Shown: positions 19,018 to 28,523, numbered from the stretch's first letter. The stretch: 64,000 bases of DNA from Streptacidiphilus albus JL83 (GCF_000744705.1 NZ_JQML01000001.1:4660017-4724016), one strand, 5' to 3'. Made by a program: numbers and translations. Notes: generated by a model not told the origin, from the letters alone.

Positions 19018-20379
19018 ATGACGCAGAGAAGGATCCCCCGCCGTTCCGGCACGACGTTCGGCAGCTACTCCCGACCGGTCCAGCGCGTCGCGGCCCTGAC
19101 CGGCGCGCTGGCGACCGTCTGCCTGCTGTGCGCCACCCCGGCCGGGGCCAGCGCGAGCGCGAACGAGACCGCCCATACCCGGCAGCAGGCCGCGCGCCTC
19201 GGCGGCGCGGTGCAGGGAGGCGCGAGGCAGACGGGCTCGGGGTACGCGGGTTCGGGGTACGCGGTCTCGGAGCACGGGCAGCCGAAGTCGACCTGCCCGC
19301 CGAAGAAGTCCCATGAGCACGAACACGCGGCCATGTGCGAGGAGCAGGGCCGGACCGGACCGGCCGGTCCTGCGGGAGCGCCGGGCCAGACCGGCCCCGC
19401 AGGGGCGACGGGCGCCACGGGAGAGGCCGGGGCGATGGGCCCCGCCGGACCCATGGGGGCGACCGGAGCGACCGGGGCTATGGGAAGTCCGGGTGCGACC
19501 GGCGCCAGGGGGCCGGTGGGAGAGGTCGGCGCCACGGGAGCCACCGGTCCGGCCGGGCCGAAGGGCGACCGTGGGCCGTCCGGACTGACCGGACCGACCG
19601 GAACTGCGGGGACGCCGGGGGCAACCGGGCAGCCGGGGGCAGTCGGGGCAAAGGGCGATACGGGGGCGGCAGGGGCGACCGGGGCGAAGGGCGATGCCGG
19701 CCCGATGGGGCCGATCGGGGCGAAGGGCGACACCGGCCCCGCAGGGCCGGCCGGAGCGAAGGGCTCGAAGGGCGCGACCGGCGCGACCGGGGCAGCGGGT
19801 GCTACTGGCATGCCGGGTGCCACTGGGGCTGCAGGGTTGCCAGGGGTACCTGGCTTGATCGGAGCTACCGGAGCTACCGGAGCAACTGGAGCTACCGGTG
19901 CCACCGGACCCTCCGGGGCAACGGGTGCAACCGGTGCGAAGGGTGCAACGGGTCCTGCAGGTCCCAATGGGGCTACGGGTCTCACCGGTGCGGACGGGGC
20001 CACCGGCGCCACGGGGCCAACCGGCGCAACCGGGGCCCCGGGGGCGGTCGGGGCGACCGGGCCCGACGTCGGCATCGCTGCGATCTTCGACGGGAGCACC
20101 GAGCTGCGGACCGCCGTGAACGCGAGTGGCGCCGCCTACCTCCAGGACAGCCGCACTGCGGGAACGCCCTGGATGCCGCTCTCCCTCGTCGCCGACTACC
20201 CCTCCGGCAGGATCGCCGCCGGCTCCGTCGCCCTCCAGGGTCACAACCTCTTCATCACCCTGCTGACCAGCAGCGGCTCTGCCTACGAGACCGTCTGCAT
20301 GGACGACCCGACGTCGCTGACGGCGGAGAACCTCAACTCCCGGTGCAGCGCCTTCACCGCCGTGACACCCATTCCCTGA
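19018..20379 (+). CDS. Secreted collagen-like (Gly-X-Y repeat) protein
   Basis: This 453-residue protein has a long basic signal peptide with hydrophobic core [20 protein letters not shown] (cleavage near 45). A linker with two cysteines (SKSTCPPKK type and AAMCEEQ) follows, then an uninterrupted collagen-like tract of 80 Gly-X-Y triplets (residues 111-350) and a globular C-terminal domain of about 100 residues with a possible disulfide pair (VCMDD and NSRCSA). Thr and Ala dominate the X/Y positions (GAT in many triplets), as in other bacterial collagens that lack hydroxyproline. Charged triplets GPK-GDR, GAK-GDT and GAK-GDA could stabilise trimers. It is probably a trimeric stalk released from, or held at, the cell surface. 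The codon use of residues about 265-320 is less GC-rich at the third position than that of its neighbours. Confidence 0.88.
   Translation: MTQRRIPRRSGTTFGSYSRPVQRVAALTGALATVCLLCATPAGASASANETAHTRQQAARLGGAVQGGARQTGSGYAGSGYAVSEHGQPKSTCPPKKSHEHEHAAMCEEQGRTGPAGPAGAPGQTGPAGATGATGEAGAMGPAGPMGATGATGAMGSPGATGARGPVGEVGATGATGPAGPKGDRGPSGLTGPTGTAGTPGATGQPGAVGAKGDTGAAGATGAKGDAGPMGPIGAKGDTGPAGPAGAKGSKGATGATGAAGATGMPGATGAAGLPGVPGLIGATGATGATGATGATGPSGATGATGAKGATGPAGPNGATGLTGADGATGATGPTGATGAPGAVGATGPDVGIAAIFDGSTELRTAVNASGAAYLQDSRTAGTPWMPLSLVADYPSGRIAAGSVALQGHNLFITLLTSSGSAYETVCMDDPTSLTAENLNSRCSAFTAVTPIP
19348..20067 (+). repeat. 80 consecutive Gly-X-Y codon triplets
   Basis: The coding repeat has 9-bp periodicity. 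Nearly identical units such as GGAGCTACC recur in tandem around 19860-19905, which suggests expansion by slippage. There is no interruption of the Gly register across 240 residues. Confidence 0.92.
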
Positions 20380-20397
20380 CGAGCCGCCCTGGCCGAG

Positions 20398-20437
20398 GAG
20401 TCGGCGGCGGATCCGCTCAGCGGACCGCCGCCGACTC
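20398..20437. terminator. Bidirectional terminator between collagen-like and GT2 genes
   Basis: A long GC-rich inverted repeat (GAGTCGGCGGCGG arm, one bulged base) spans the last codons of the minus-strand glycosyltransferase gene and lies 18 bp after the collagen-like stop. Confidence 0.65.
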
Positions 20438-21508
20438 GGCCAGGAGCTGGACCGCGAACTCCCGGTTGGCCCGGGTCTGCTCGCGGTACGGGGCGGGCAG
20501 GTCGGCCAGGGCCAGCAGCCGGTCGCAGGCCGCGAGCGAGCCCTGCGGGTCGCCGCTCCAGTAGGCGGCGATGGAGTGCTCGAACAGCAGGCCCCAGCGG
20601 TAGATCCACGGCTGGACGAAGAGCCAGTCGTCGGGCTGGGGACGGTCGAGGCCGGCCCGGGTGAAGGCGTGCGCCGCCTGGTAACGGCCCAGCAGTCGCA
20701 GCCGCGAGGCGAGCTCGTAGCTGGCCTCCAGCCGCTGCGGCCGTACCTCCCCCGCCCGCACCAATGCGTCCATCGCGCCCGGCCAGTCGTCGTTCCCGGC
20801 CCTCAGGACGCCTGCCTGGAGCAGCGCGTAGTACACCTCCTCCTCCCAACCGCCCATCTCGGCGCGGCGTTCGTAGAGGTCGACCGCCGCCGTGGTCTCA
20901 CCGAGGTCCCGAAGGGTCTGGGCCAGGTAGAAGACGGCACGGGAGTTGCCGGGATCGCGGTCGAGCTCCGCGCGCAGCAGTCGGGCGTCGCGGGTGAACT
21001 TGTCCGACCTCGACCCGCCGTCGGCGAAGTGCTCGACGGAGATGGCGTCGATGGTGGCCGGAACGTCCCGCTCATCGGTCGTCAGGTACTCGTGGGTCGA
21101 GCCGACGTAGCGCCAGTCGGTACTGCTCCGCACCAGCCGCTTCACCCGGTACTCGGTGTCGCTGACATGCCGCACCAGGTACGAGTCGGCGGTCAGCTCG
21201 GGGATTTCCCCCGCCTGCCGGACGACCATGTCGGCGTCGATCAGCAGCAGGTAGTCGGACCGGCCCCGGGCGTGCCGGATGTTGAGCGTGCGGTTGTGCC
21301 CGAAGTCGACCCAGGGCTCCTGGTGCAGTTCGCCGGGGATCCCGGCCAGGGCCGACCGGATCAGCTCCTGGGTTCCGTCGGTCGAGCCGGTGTCGGAGAT
21401 CACCCAGTAGTCGATCAGCCCTCGTACCGAGGCCAGGCAGCGCTCGATGACCTGTACCTCGTTCTTGACGATCATGCACAGGCAGATGGAAATCCGCTGT
21501 TCCACCAT
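20417..21508 (-). CDS. GT2 family glycosyltransferase with TPR-like C-terminus
   Basis: This is a 363-residue cytoplasmic protein. The N-terminal GT-A domain shows ISICLCMIVKNEVQVIERCL, WVISDTGSTDGTQELI, FGHNRTLNIRHARG and LLIDADMVV with the metal-binding Asp-x-Asp. After about residue 190, helical repeats (FYLAQTLRDLGETTAAVDLYERRAE and YELASRLRLLGRYQAAHAFTRAG) look like TPR units. This architecture is shared by bacterial GT2 enzymes that modify proteins or cell-surface glycans. The start is ATG 21508 or the adjoining GTG 21505, both served by GGGAGG. It lies between two secreted-protein genes; glycosylation of one of them is possible but is only an inference from proximity. Confidence 0.82.
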   Translation of the reverse strand: MVEQRISICLCMIVKNEVQVIERCLASVRGLIDYWVISDTGSTDGTQELIRSALAGIPGELHQEPWVDFGHNRTLNIRHARGRSDYLLLIDADMVVRQAGEIPELTADSYLVRHVSDTEYRVKRLVRSSTDWRYVGSTHEYLTTDERDVPATIDAISVEHFADGGSRSDKFTRDARLLRAELDRDPGNSRAVFYLAQTLRDLGETTAAVDLYERRAEMGGWEEEVYYALLQAGVLRAGNDDWPGAMDALVRAGEVRPQRLEASYELASRLRLLGRYQAAHAFTRAGLDRPQPDDWLFVQPWIYRWGLLFEHSIAAYWSGDPQGSLAACDRLLALADLPAPYREQTRANREFAVQLLAESAAVR

Positions 21509-21616
21509 GACCTCCCAGGCTGCGCCGTCGCCGCACGCCGCCCGGGCGTCCGCACCGTTCGGATCGTATCCGGCCGACCCCGGCCCAGCCGGAAGCAACA
21601 CCTCCGGATATGGGAA

Positions 21617-21648
21617 CGCGGCCCCGCCGGTGTTCCGGCGGGGCCGCG
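21617..21648. terminator. Terminator downstream of the VCBS/FG-GAP gene
   Basis: A perfect 14-bp stem (CGCGGCCCCGCCGG, loop TGTT) begins 18 bp after the 3' end of the minus-strand VCBS protein gene and isolates it from the GT2 gene. Confidence 0.75.
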
Positions 21649-21665
21649 CGTCCTCGGTCGGTCGG

Positions 21666-24600
21666 TCAGTACAGGCCGGCGAAGACGTTCCAGCCGCCGC
21701 CGAGACGGACCCGGGTCGGGAAGGTCCCGTTCGCGCTGCTCTCGTAGCGCCAGAGCGTCCCCGAGGAGTCGCGGGCCACGATGTCGCTGCGGCCGTCGCC
21801 GCCCAGGTCGCCGACGCCGACGACGGCGGTGTAGCCGCCGAAGCCGCTGCCCACCTCGGTCCGCGCGCCGAACCCCCCGTGGCCGTTGCCGAGGTAGCGC
21901 CACAGGATGCCACGGGAGTCCATGGCGACGATGTCGCCCGCGCCGTCGCCGTTGACGTCGCCCACGGAGACGATCCAGTCGTAGGCGTTCCACCCTGCGC
22001 TGATCCGGACCGGCGCCGAGAAGCCCCGGCTGTTGCCGGCGAAGAACCACAGCACACCGGAGCGGTCACGGGCGATCAGGTCGTCGTGGCCGTCACCGTT
22101 CAGGTCCCCGACACCGACCAACTGGTCGAAGGCGTTCCAGCCGGCGCCGATGGTCATCGGCTTGGAGCTGTTGAAGCTGGGCCAGTTGGCGATTCCGGGG
22201 TAGTACTTGAGCACGCCGTTGCCGGTGCGCGCCAGGACGCCGTTCACCCCGCTGCTGTCCAGGTCCCCGAACAGGACCACGTCGTTGACCTGGTTGGCGC
22301 CGTTGCCGAGCGACCAGGACGAGTAGAGCCCCTCGTCGACCAGACCGCCCTGGCCATTGCCCTGGTAGATGAAGCCGGAACCGGCCGGGTACTGCGGGAT
22401 GGCACGGCCGGTGATCCCGAACAGCGTCGGCGTGCCGTTCTCGTCGTAGGAGTGGAAGGGCTCGACGCCGCCCTGGAGCAGAACCGTTCCGGACGCCACC
22501 TGATCCGCAGGACCGGTCGGATCATCGGCCGGAGTCGCCCATACCGTCCAGGTGTAGGGGCCGTCGTAGACGCGCTTGCCCGCGTCCGTCAGCCCGTTCC
22601 AGTTCGCCGTCAGCTCGGCCGGGGTCGGTCCGCCGGTCTCCACGTGCACCTGCTGGCCGGTGGAGGCGCGGCTGACCACCAGGCGCCAACTGCTCACCGG
22701 GCGACTGACCGTCGCCCCGACGTACCAGGGAACCCCGCTGGTGTTGGGCGGCGTGATCACATCGATCGACTGTGCGGCGATCCCCGACACCGCCGAGGCG
22801 GGTACCCCGGTGGTGAGCACGTGGACCGTGTTCGACGCGTCGGCGTAGGCGACGTCGCCGCTGGTCCGGTCGACCGTCCAGTCGATGTCCCGGTCGTCAC
22901 CGGTGAAACCGGCAGCGAAGGTGGCGAGTGTCGTGGTCGCCCCCACGCTGTCCGCGTGAACGTCCGTCAGCTGCAGCTCACCCGAGGCCGAGTCGTGTCG
23001 GACCACGTATCCGTCGCCGAGCAGTAGCGGTCCGGCCGGGACCGGGATCTCCTGGTCGGTGGCCAGGTCGTAGACGCCCGCCGGGCCGGCCGCCCCACAG
23101 CTCCAGTAGAGCCAGTGCTGCGCCACCTGGATCTCGCTGGCCGCGCAGTCGGCGCCGGTGGAGATCGTCCGGACGACCGGCGCGGAGCGGAGGCCGTCCT
23201 GCTCGGCAAACGCCTGGATCCGGCCGGGGCCGGAGGTCCGCCAGAGCGTGCCCTGCCACAGCGCGGCACCGGTGACCGGGACGGGGGCGGTCGCCACGTC
23301 CTGGCCGGGCTCCCAGACATACTGCTGGCTGCCGGAGTCGACGACCTCGAACTCGGAGTCCGCGTCGACGATCCGGGTGTCCGGCGAGGGGAAGCCGTAC
23401 TGGATGCCCTCGACATAGGCCGTGGCCCCGCTCGCCGAGGGCACCACCTCGGTGTCGCCGTACCAGCTGCCGTCGACCATTCGGACGCACTCGGCGTCCA
23501 CGGCGCAGGGGCCCGGGGTCCTGCTCAGGTAGCCCCAGCTGACCGGACCGGTGCCGAGGGTGTTGCTGGTGGCCGAGGCCGCCGCCAGCGGGGTGGTGGA
23601 GAGCGCGAAACGGTCGGGCGCGTTCAGTTGCGGGACCTGCAGCAGCTGCCGGACCTGGCCGTAGTCCATGGTCAGCGTGGCGGTGGTGGCGGCCGGCGGC
23701 GGAAGTTGACGCACCACGGTCGTGCTCAGGCTGCCGTCGGACGCGGCGGTGAACCGCTGCACCGACTGCACCGTGCTCGTCCCACCGGCGACCAGGACTC
23801 CACCGACGCCCTCGAACAGCGGGGACAGGCTGGTCACGGCGGCCAACTGAGTGTCGATCAGAGTGGGCGTGCCACCGGTCGCGAGTGGCACCGCGTACAG
23901 GCTTTTGGGACCGCTGCCCACATTCGGCGCCGCTGCCGCCACCATCAGCAACTGGCCGCCGACCACCGCGAATCTGCCGGGCTGGGTCGGCATCGCGACG
24001 GACACCTGCTGCACCGTCGCCGCACCGGCGACCACATCGGCCACCGCGACCGACGACACCGTCAGGGTCCCGCTGGAATAGGAGGAGGTGTAGAGGTAGC
24101 CGCCCGAGAGTGTCGGGACGGTGGGGCCGAACCCGACCGGTACCGGCACCGCCACCCCGCTGGAGAGGTCCAGCAGGAACTCCTGCTGGCCGGTCTCGCC
24201 CGGCTGCGGCGCCGTGGTCACCAGCGCGTAGTCGTCGGTGCCCTGGTCGAAGGAGACCGCGAGCACGGCCGCGGACGGCAGGCCCGAGACCGGCAGGTCG
24301 GACGTGGTTCCGTCCGGGTTGAGCTGGAGCAGGTTCAGAGCGCTGCCCTGCGTGGTGACTGCACGAGTGCCGTCCAGCCCGAAGCCCCGCAGCCGGACGC
24401 CGGGGAACTGGTAGACCGCCCAGACACCGGTGGCCGGGTCCCCTACGGTGATCGCGCCCGAGGTGCTCCTGTAGACCAGGTGGTCACCGCCGGCCGACAG
24501 GAAATCAGTGGTCGCCACACCCGCCATCTCCGGCTGCGGGGTGTCCGTGCCGGTCGCGTAGTCCGTCCAGACGTAGCCCTGCAGGCCCTGCTCAAGGTGC

Positions 24601-24815
24601 AGGAACCCGGTGGCGCCGGCCGCCACGATCTGCTCGGCGCGAGAGGGCGCGAGCTGCGGCGCGGGCAGCGTCGCCACCTCCGTCGGCGTTCCCGCCGGAA
24701 CCGGCTGGGCCGCGGACGCCCCGGGCACGCCTCCGGCCAGTGCCGCCACGACCACCAATGACGCCAGGCCGATTCTCAACCGCTGCTGTACCGCCACGCC
24801 CCACCCCAACCGCAC
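21666..24815 (-). CDS. Large secreted VCBS/FG-GAP repeat protein
   Basis: This is a 1049-residue exported protein. After a signal peptide (hydrophobic core GLASLVVVAALAGGVPGASA) come about 650 residues of beta-propeller-like sequence with few recognisable motifs. A FlgD-type Ig-like segment follows (WNGLTDAGKRVYDGPYTWTVW, about residue 740). At the C-terminus are repeated FG-GAP/VCBS units with calcium-binding loops: GDLNGDGHDDLIARDRSGVLWFF, GDVNGDGAGDIVAMDSRGILWRY and GDLGGDGRSDIVARDSSGTLWRY. Such proteins bind carbohydrate or protein at the surface. The start could be the GTG at 24815, with GACAAT 5 nt upstream, or the GTG at 24797, which has a G-rich site. Confidence 0.85.
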   Translation of the reverse strand: MRLGWGVAVQQRLRIGLASLVVVAALAGGVPGASAAQPVPAGTPTEVATLPAPQLAPSRAEQIVAAGATGFLHLEQGLQGYVWTDYATGTDTPQPEMAGVATTDFLSAGGDHLVYRSTSGAITVGDPATGVWAVYQFPGVRLRGFGLDGTRAVTTQGSALNLLQLNPDGTTSDLPVSGLPSAAVLAVSFDQGTDDYALVTTAPQPGETGQQEFLLDLSSGVAVPVPVGFGPTVPTLSGGYLYTSSYSSGTLTVSSVAVADVVAGAATVQQVSVAMPTQPGRFAVVGGQLLMVAAAAPNVGSGPKSLYAVPLATGGTPTLIDTQLAAVTSLSPLFEGVGGVLVAGGTSTVQSVQRFTAASDGSLSTTVVRQLPPPAATTATLTMDYGQVRQLLQVPQLNAPDRFALSTTPLAAASATSNTLGTGPVSWGYLSRTPGPCAVDAECVRMVDGSWYGDTEVVPSASGATAYVEGIQYGFPSPDTRIVDADSEFEVVDSGSQQYVWEPGQDVATAPVPVTGAALWQGTLWRTSGPGRIQAFAEQDGLRSAPVVRTISTGADCAASEIQVAQHWLYWSCGAAGPAGVYDLATDQEIPVPAGPLLLGDGYVVRHDSASGELQLTDVHADSVGATTTLATFAAGFTGDDRDIDWTVDRTSGDVAYADASNTVHVLTTGVPASAVSGIAAQSIDVITPPNTSGVPWYVGATVSRPVSSWRLVVSRASTGQQVHVETGGPTPAELTANWNGLTDAGKRVYDGPYTWTVWATPADDPTGPADQVASGTVLLQGGVEPFHSYDENGTPTLFGITGRAIPQYPAGSGFIYQGNGQGGLVDEGLYSSWSLGNGANQVNDVVLFGDLDSSGVNGVLARTGNGVLKYYPGIANWPSFNSSKPMTIGAGWNAFDQLVGVGDLNGDGHDDLIARDRSGVLWFFAGNSRGFSAPVRISAGWNAYDWIVSVGDVNGDGAGDIVAMDSRGILWRYLGNGHGGFGARTEVGSGFGGYTAVVGVGDLGGDGRSDIVARDSSGTLWRYESSANGTFPTRVRLGGGWNVFAGLY

Positions 24816-25111
24816 GAAGAATTGTCGGCTCAGGCCGCAGTCCGCACCGGGCAGCTCATCGTCGGCTGTTCCACCCCGTCGGCACCGCGTCGTCCACTGA
24901 GCAGGCGGAGCCTAGCAACGGCCACAGACCGGCCACCGCCGCGTTTTCGACCGCTGGGGACGAGCCGGACGGATGTGTCAGGTATGTCCCCGCGCCACTT
25001 ACCGATTTCACACCCGACGAGAACCGACGGCACCGTGATCACCGCGCTGTCGGGCACAGGTCCGACCCGGTCGAGGAATGCGCCCGCATCCCGATGGGGT
25101 TGGATACGGAC

Positions 25112-26929
25112 ATGGCTTCACGTGCACGGGTACGCGCCCCCGAACTTGTCGGCGCAGGCGGATGGCTCAACACCGGCGGCAGCGAGCTGACCCTCGCCGA
25201 GCTGCGGGGCAAGATCGTCCTGTTGGACTTCTGGACCTTCTGCTGCATCAACTGTCTCCACGTCCTGGACGAGCTGCGCGAGTTGGAGGAGAAGCACCGC
25301 GACACCCTGGTGATCGTCGGGGTGCACTCGCCCAAGTTCGTGCACGAGGCCGAGCACCGGGCCGTGGTGGACGCCGTGGCCCGCTACGACGTCCGGCACC
25401 CGGTGCTGGACGACCCGGAGCTGGCGACCTGGAAGCAGTACGCCGTCCGGGCCTGGCCGACGCTGGTGGTGGTCGACCCCGAGGGCTACGTCGTCGCCCA
25501 GCACGCCGGCGAGGGCCACGCCCACGCCATCGCCGCCCTGGTCGCCGAGCTGGAGGCCGAGCACGCCGCCAAGGGCACCCTCCGGCGCGGGGACGGCCCC
25601 TATGTCGCGCCGGTCGCCGAGCCCGGCACGCTGCGCTTCCCCGGCAAGGCGGTCCGGCTGCCCGGCGGCGGCTACCTGGTCGCCGACTCCGGCCACCACT
25701 CGCTGGTGGAACTGGCCGAGGACGGCGAGACACCGGTGCGCCGGATCGGCAGCGGTGAGCGCGGCTTCGCCGACGGCCCGGCCGCGCAGGCGAGCTTCAG
25801 CGAACCGCAGGGGCTGGCGCTGCTGCCGGACGGCAGCGTGGTCGTCGCCGACACCGTCAACCACGCCCTGCGCCGGGTGGATCCGGCCGACGGCAGCGTG
25901 GTGACCGTCGCCGGGACCGGCCGCCAGTGGTGGCAGTCCTCGCCCACCAGCGGGCCCGCCCGCGAGGTCGACCTGTCCTCGCCCTGGGACGTGGCCTGGT
26001 TCGAGGACCGGGTCTGGATCGCCATGGCCGGCACCCACCAGCTCTGGAGCTACGACCCGGCCCAGGACACGGTCGCGGTCGCGGCCGGGACCACCAACGA
26101 GGGCCTGGTCGACGGCCCGGCCGCCGAGGCCTGGTTCGCCCAGCCCTCCGGGCTCGCCGTCGGCGCGGACCGGCTCTGGGTCGCCGACGCGGAGACCTCG
26201 GCACTGCGCCATGTTTCACGTGAATCGGACGGCTCGTACACGGTCGGCACCGCGGTCGGCACCGGTCTGTTCGACTTCGGCCACCGCGACGGCGAGGCCG
26301 GCCAGGCGCTGCTCCAGCACCCGCTCGGGGTGACCGTGCTCCCCGACGGATCAGTCGCCGTCGCCGACACCTACAACCACGCCCTGCGTCGCTACGATCC
26401 GGCGTCCGGCCAGGTCAGCACCCTCGCGACCGATCTGCGGGAGCCCAGCGGCGCGGTCGTCGCCGACGGCGACATCGTGGTCGTGGAGTCCGCCCGGCAC
26501 CGGCTCACCCGGCTCCGGCTGCCCGAGGAGGCCGTTCGGGTCGAGGCCACCGCGCACCGGACCCGGCGTCCGGCCACCGAGGTCGCCCCCGGCGAGCTCC
26601 GACTGGACGTGATCTTCACCCCGCCGGCCGGGCAGAAGCTGGACGAGTCCTACGGGCCGGCCACCCGGCTGCTGGTCAGCTCCACCCCGCCCGAGCTGCT
26701 GCTGGGCGGCGACGGCGCGGACACCGCACTGCACCGGACGCTGCGGTTGAACGAGGCGGTCGCCGAAGGGGTGCTGCACATCAGCGCGATGGCGGCGTCC
26801 TGCGACGACGATCCGGCGATCGAGTACCCGACCTGCCATGTTCACCAGCAGGACTGGGGGGTGCCGGTCCGGCTGGTACCGGGCGCGGCCGACCGCCTGC
26901 CGCTGGTGCTGGCCGGGATGGACGAGTAG
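25112..26929 (+). CDS. NHL repeat-containing thioredoxin-like protein
   Basis: This 605-residue protein resembles human NHLRC2. It has an N-terminal thioredoxin/TlpA-like domain with WTFCCINCLHVLDELREL (CxxC at residues 45-48). From about residue 175 NHL beta-propeller repeats follow: FPGKAVRLPGGGYLVADSGHHSLVEL, EPQGLALLPDGSVVVADTVNHALRRVDP and HPLGVTVLPDGSVAVADTYNHALRRYDP. A C-terminal beta domain closes the protein. It is cytoplasmic, with no signal peptide, and its actinobacterial role is unproven but probably involves redox or protein interaction. The start MASRARVRAPEL is chosen by family agreement; an in-frame ATG lies 18 bp upstream. The coding sequence contains a parS-like site at codons 367-372. 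Confidence 0.88.
   Translation: MASRARVRAPELVGAGGWLNTGGSELTLAELRGKIVLLDFWTFCCINCLHVLDELRELEEKHRDTLVIVGVHSPKFVHEAEHRAVVDAVARYDVRHPVLDDPELATWKQYAVRAWPTLVVVDPEGYVVAQHAGEGHAHAIAALVAELEAEHAAKGTLRRGDGPYVAPVAEPGTLRFPGKAVRLPGGGYLVADSGHHSLVELAEDGETPVRRIGSGERGFADGPAAQASFSEPQGLALLPDGSVVVADTVNHALRRVDPADGSVVTVAGTGRQWWQSSPTSGPAREVDLSSPWDVAWFEDRVWIAMAGTHQLWSYDPAQDTVAVAAGTTNEGLVDGPAAEAWFAQPSGLAVGADRLWVADAETSALRHVSRESDGSYTVGTAVGTGLFDFGHRDGEAGQALLQHPLGVTVLPDGSVAVADTYNHALRRYDPASGQVSTLATDLREPSGAVVADGDIVVVESARHRLTRLRLPEEAVRVEATAHRTRRPATEVAPGELRLDVIFTPPAGQKLDESYGPATRLLVSSTPPELLLGGDGADTALHRTLRLNEAVAEGVLHISAMAASCDDDPAIEYPTCHVHQQDWGVPVRLVPGAADRLPLVLAGMDE
26212..26227. other. parS-like ParB binding site within the NHL gene
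   Basis: TGTTTCACGTGAATCG differs from the Streptomyces parS 14-mer GTTTCACGTGAAAC at one position. The site forces five consecutive A/T-ending codons (CAT GTT TCA CGT GAA) in a gene that otherwise almost always ends codons in G or C, so it appears to be kept by selection. Confidence 0.85.
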
Positions 26930-26938
26930 GAAGCGGGT

Positions 26939-26982
26939 TTCTCGGGCGGCCGGGCACAGATTTGCCCGGCGGCCCCGAGAAG
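26939..26982. terminator. Terminator between NHL-thioredoxin and M18 aminopeptidase genes
   Basis: An imperfect long inverted repeat (TTCTCGG...GGGCA, loop CAGATT, TGCCC...CCGAGAA) lies between the two convergent genes. Confidence 0.65.
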
Positions 26983-26990
26983 CGCGTCGG

Positions 26991-28295
26991 TCAGCCCTCC
27001 AGGAACGCCTTCAGCGCCGCGGCCAGCAGGAACGGGTCGTCCGCACCGCACAGCTCGCGTGCGGAGTGCATCGACAGGGCCGCGATGCCGCAGTCGACGG
27101 TGGCGATGCCCAGCCGTGCCGCGGTGATCGGGCCGATGGTGGTGCCGCAGGCGATGGCGTTGTTGGAGACGAAGGTCTGCCACGGCACCCCGGCCCGCTC
27201 ACAGGCGGCCGCGAAGACCGCGCGACCGACGCCGTTGGTGGCGTAGCGGTTGTTGACGTTGACCTTGAGCACCGGTCCGCCGTTGGGCACCGGGTGGTGG
27301 CCCGGCTCGTGCCGCTCGCTGTAGTTGGGGTGCACCGCGTGGCTCATGTCCGAGGACAGGCAGATGGTCCCGGCCAGGGCCCGGGCCCTGGCCTCCAGGT
27401 CACCGCCACGGGCGAACACCGAGCGCTCCAGCACCGTGCCCAGCAGCGGACCCTGGGCGCCGGTGTCGGACTCGCTGCCGGTCTCCTCGTGGTCGAAGGC
27501 GGCGAGGACCGGGATGACCTCAAGCCCGGGCTCGCCGGCCACGGCGGCCAGGGCCGCGGTGCCGGCGTGGACGGAGAGCAGGTTGTCGAGCCGGGGCGCG
27601 GCCAGCAGTTCGCGGTCGCGGCCGAGGTAGGCGGGCCGCTGGACGTCGTGGACCATGAGGTCCCAGCCGGACACCTCCTCCGGCTCCAGACCCGCCGAGC
27701 CGGCGACATAAGCGATCAGCGCGCCCTCGGTGACCGGGCCGAGCCCCCAGATCGGGGTCAGGTGCCGCTGCTTGTCGAGGGTCATCCCGTCGTTGACGCT
27801 GCGGTCCAGGTGGATGGCCAGCTGCGGGACCCGGAGCAGCGGCTCGTCCAGGTGGACCAGCCGGGTGCTGCCGTCGCGGAGCACCAGCCGGCCGGAGAGG
27901 CCGAGGTCGCGGTCGAGCCAGGTGTTGAGCGGCACGCCGCCGTAGATCTCCACCGCGACCTGGCGCCAGCCGGCCGCGCCGGTGTCGGGGACCGGCTTGA
28001 CCCGCAGGTTGGGTGAGTCGGTGTGGGCGCCGACGATCCGGAAGGGGGTGGTCGCGGTGGCGCCCTCGGGGACGTACCAGGCGATCAGCGCACCACCGCG
28101 GATGAGGTAGCGCCCGCCGGGGGTGCCCTCCCAGGCAGCGGTCTCCTCGACCTGCCGGAAGCCTGCCTTCTCAAGCCGCTCGGCCGCGCCGACCACCGCG
28201 TGGTACGGCGAAGGGCTGGCCTGGAGGTAGGCGATGAGGTCGTCAGTGTGGCTGCGGTCGAAGGCGAGGGAGCCTACGCCGGCTGCGCTGGTCAA
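26991..28295 (-). CDS. M18 family aminopeptidase
   Basis: This is a 434-residue zinc-dependent aminopeptidase of the aspartyl aminopeptidase (ApeB/DNPEP) family that releases N-terminal, often acidic, residues. Metal and catalytic motifs are in place: VGAHTDSPNLRVKP (His, Asp), APRLDNLLS, AAFDHEETGSES (catalytic Glu pair), SSDMSHAVHPNY (Asp, His), and SMHSARELCG (His) near the C-terminus. The length is normal. Regulation is not apparent. It is convergent with the NHL gene. Confidence 0.93.
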   Translation of the reverse strand: MTSAAGVGSLAFDRSHTDDLIAYLQASPSPYHAVVGAAERLEKAGFRQVEETAAWEGTPGGRYLIRGGALIAWYVPEGATATTPFRIVGAHTDSPNLRVKPVPDTGAAGWRQVAVEIYGGVPLNTWLDRDLGLSGRLVLRDGSTRLVHLDEPLLRVPQLAIHLDRSVNDGMTLDKQRHLTPIWGLGPVTEGALIAYVAGSAGLEPEEVSGWDLMVHDVQRPAYLGRDRELLAAPRLDNLLSVHAGTAALAAVAGEPGLEVIPVLAAFDHEETGSESDTGAQGPLLGTVLERSVFARGGDLEARARALAGTICLSSDMSHAVHPNYSERHEPGHHPVPNGGPVLKVNVNNRYATNGVGRAVFAAACERAGVPWQTFVSNNAIACGTTIGPITAARLGIATVDCGIAALSMHSARELCGADDPFLLAAALKAFLEG

Positions 28296-28490
28296 TGCTG
28301 CTCCTGAAGTGAGGGTCCTGAGGTGAAGCCGGGCAGGGGGGCGTGGGGCCGGTGGGGCCGGGGCCTCCCCCGGTCGAGCCTACGCCCGGGAGGAGACGGG
28401 TTAGCCGCGCTCGGACAGAGGCATGGTGCCGGAGAAGTACTCCATGGCGGACGGTTGTCCGACATATTCACGTCAGGACCTGGGTATGAG

Positions 28491-28523
28491 GCAGGGCCCC
28501 GAGGCGGTGCCTCGGGGCCCTGC
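28491..28523. terminator. Terminator of the acyl-CoA dehydrogenase gene
   Basis: A perfect 15-bp stem (GCAGGGCCCCGAGGC, loop GGT) begins 40 bp after the 3' end of the minus-strand dehydrogenase gene. Confidence 0.78.

Noticed and set aside
19348-20067. A possible CRISPR-like array
   Set aside because: The period is 9 bp with no spacers, it lies inside a coding frame, and no cas genes are nearby.
19065-20099. A Pro/Ala/Val repeat protein antisense to the collagen-like gene
   Set aside because: It is the mirror of the 9-bp Gly-X-Y coding repeat. The sense frame has the signal peptide and a real C-terminal domain.
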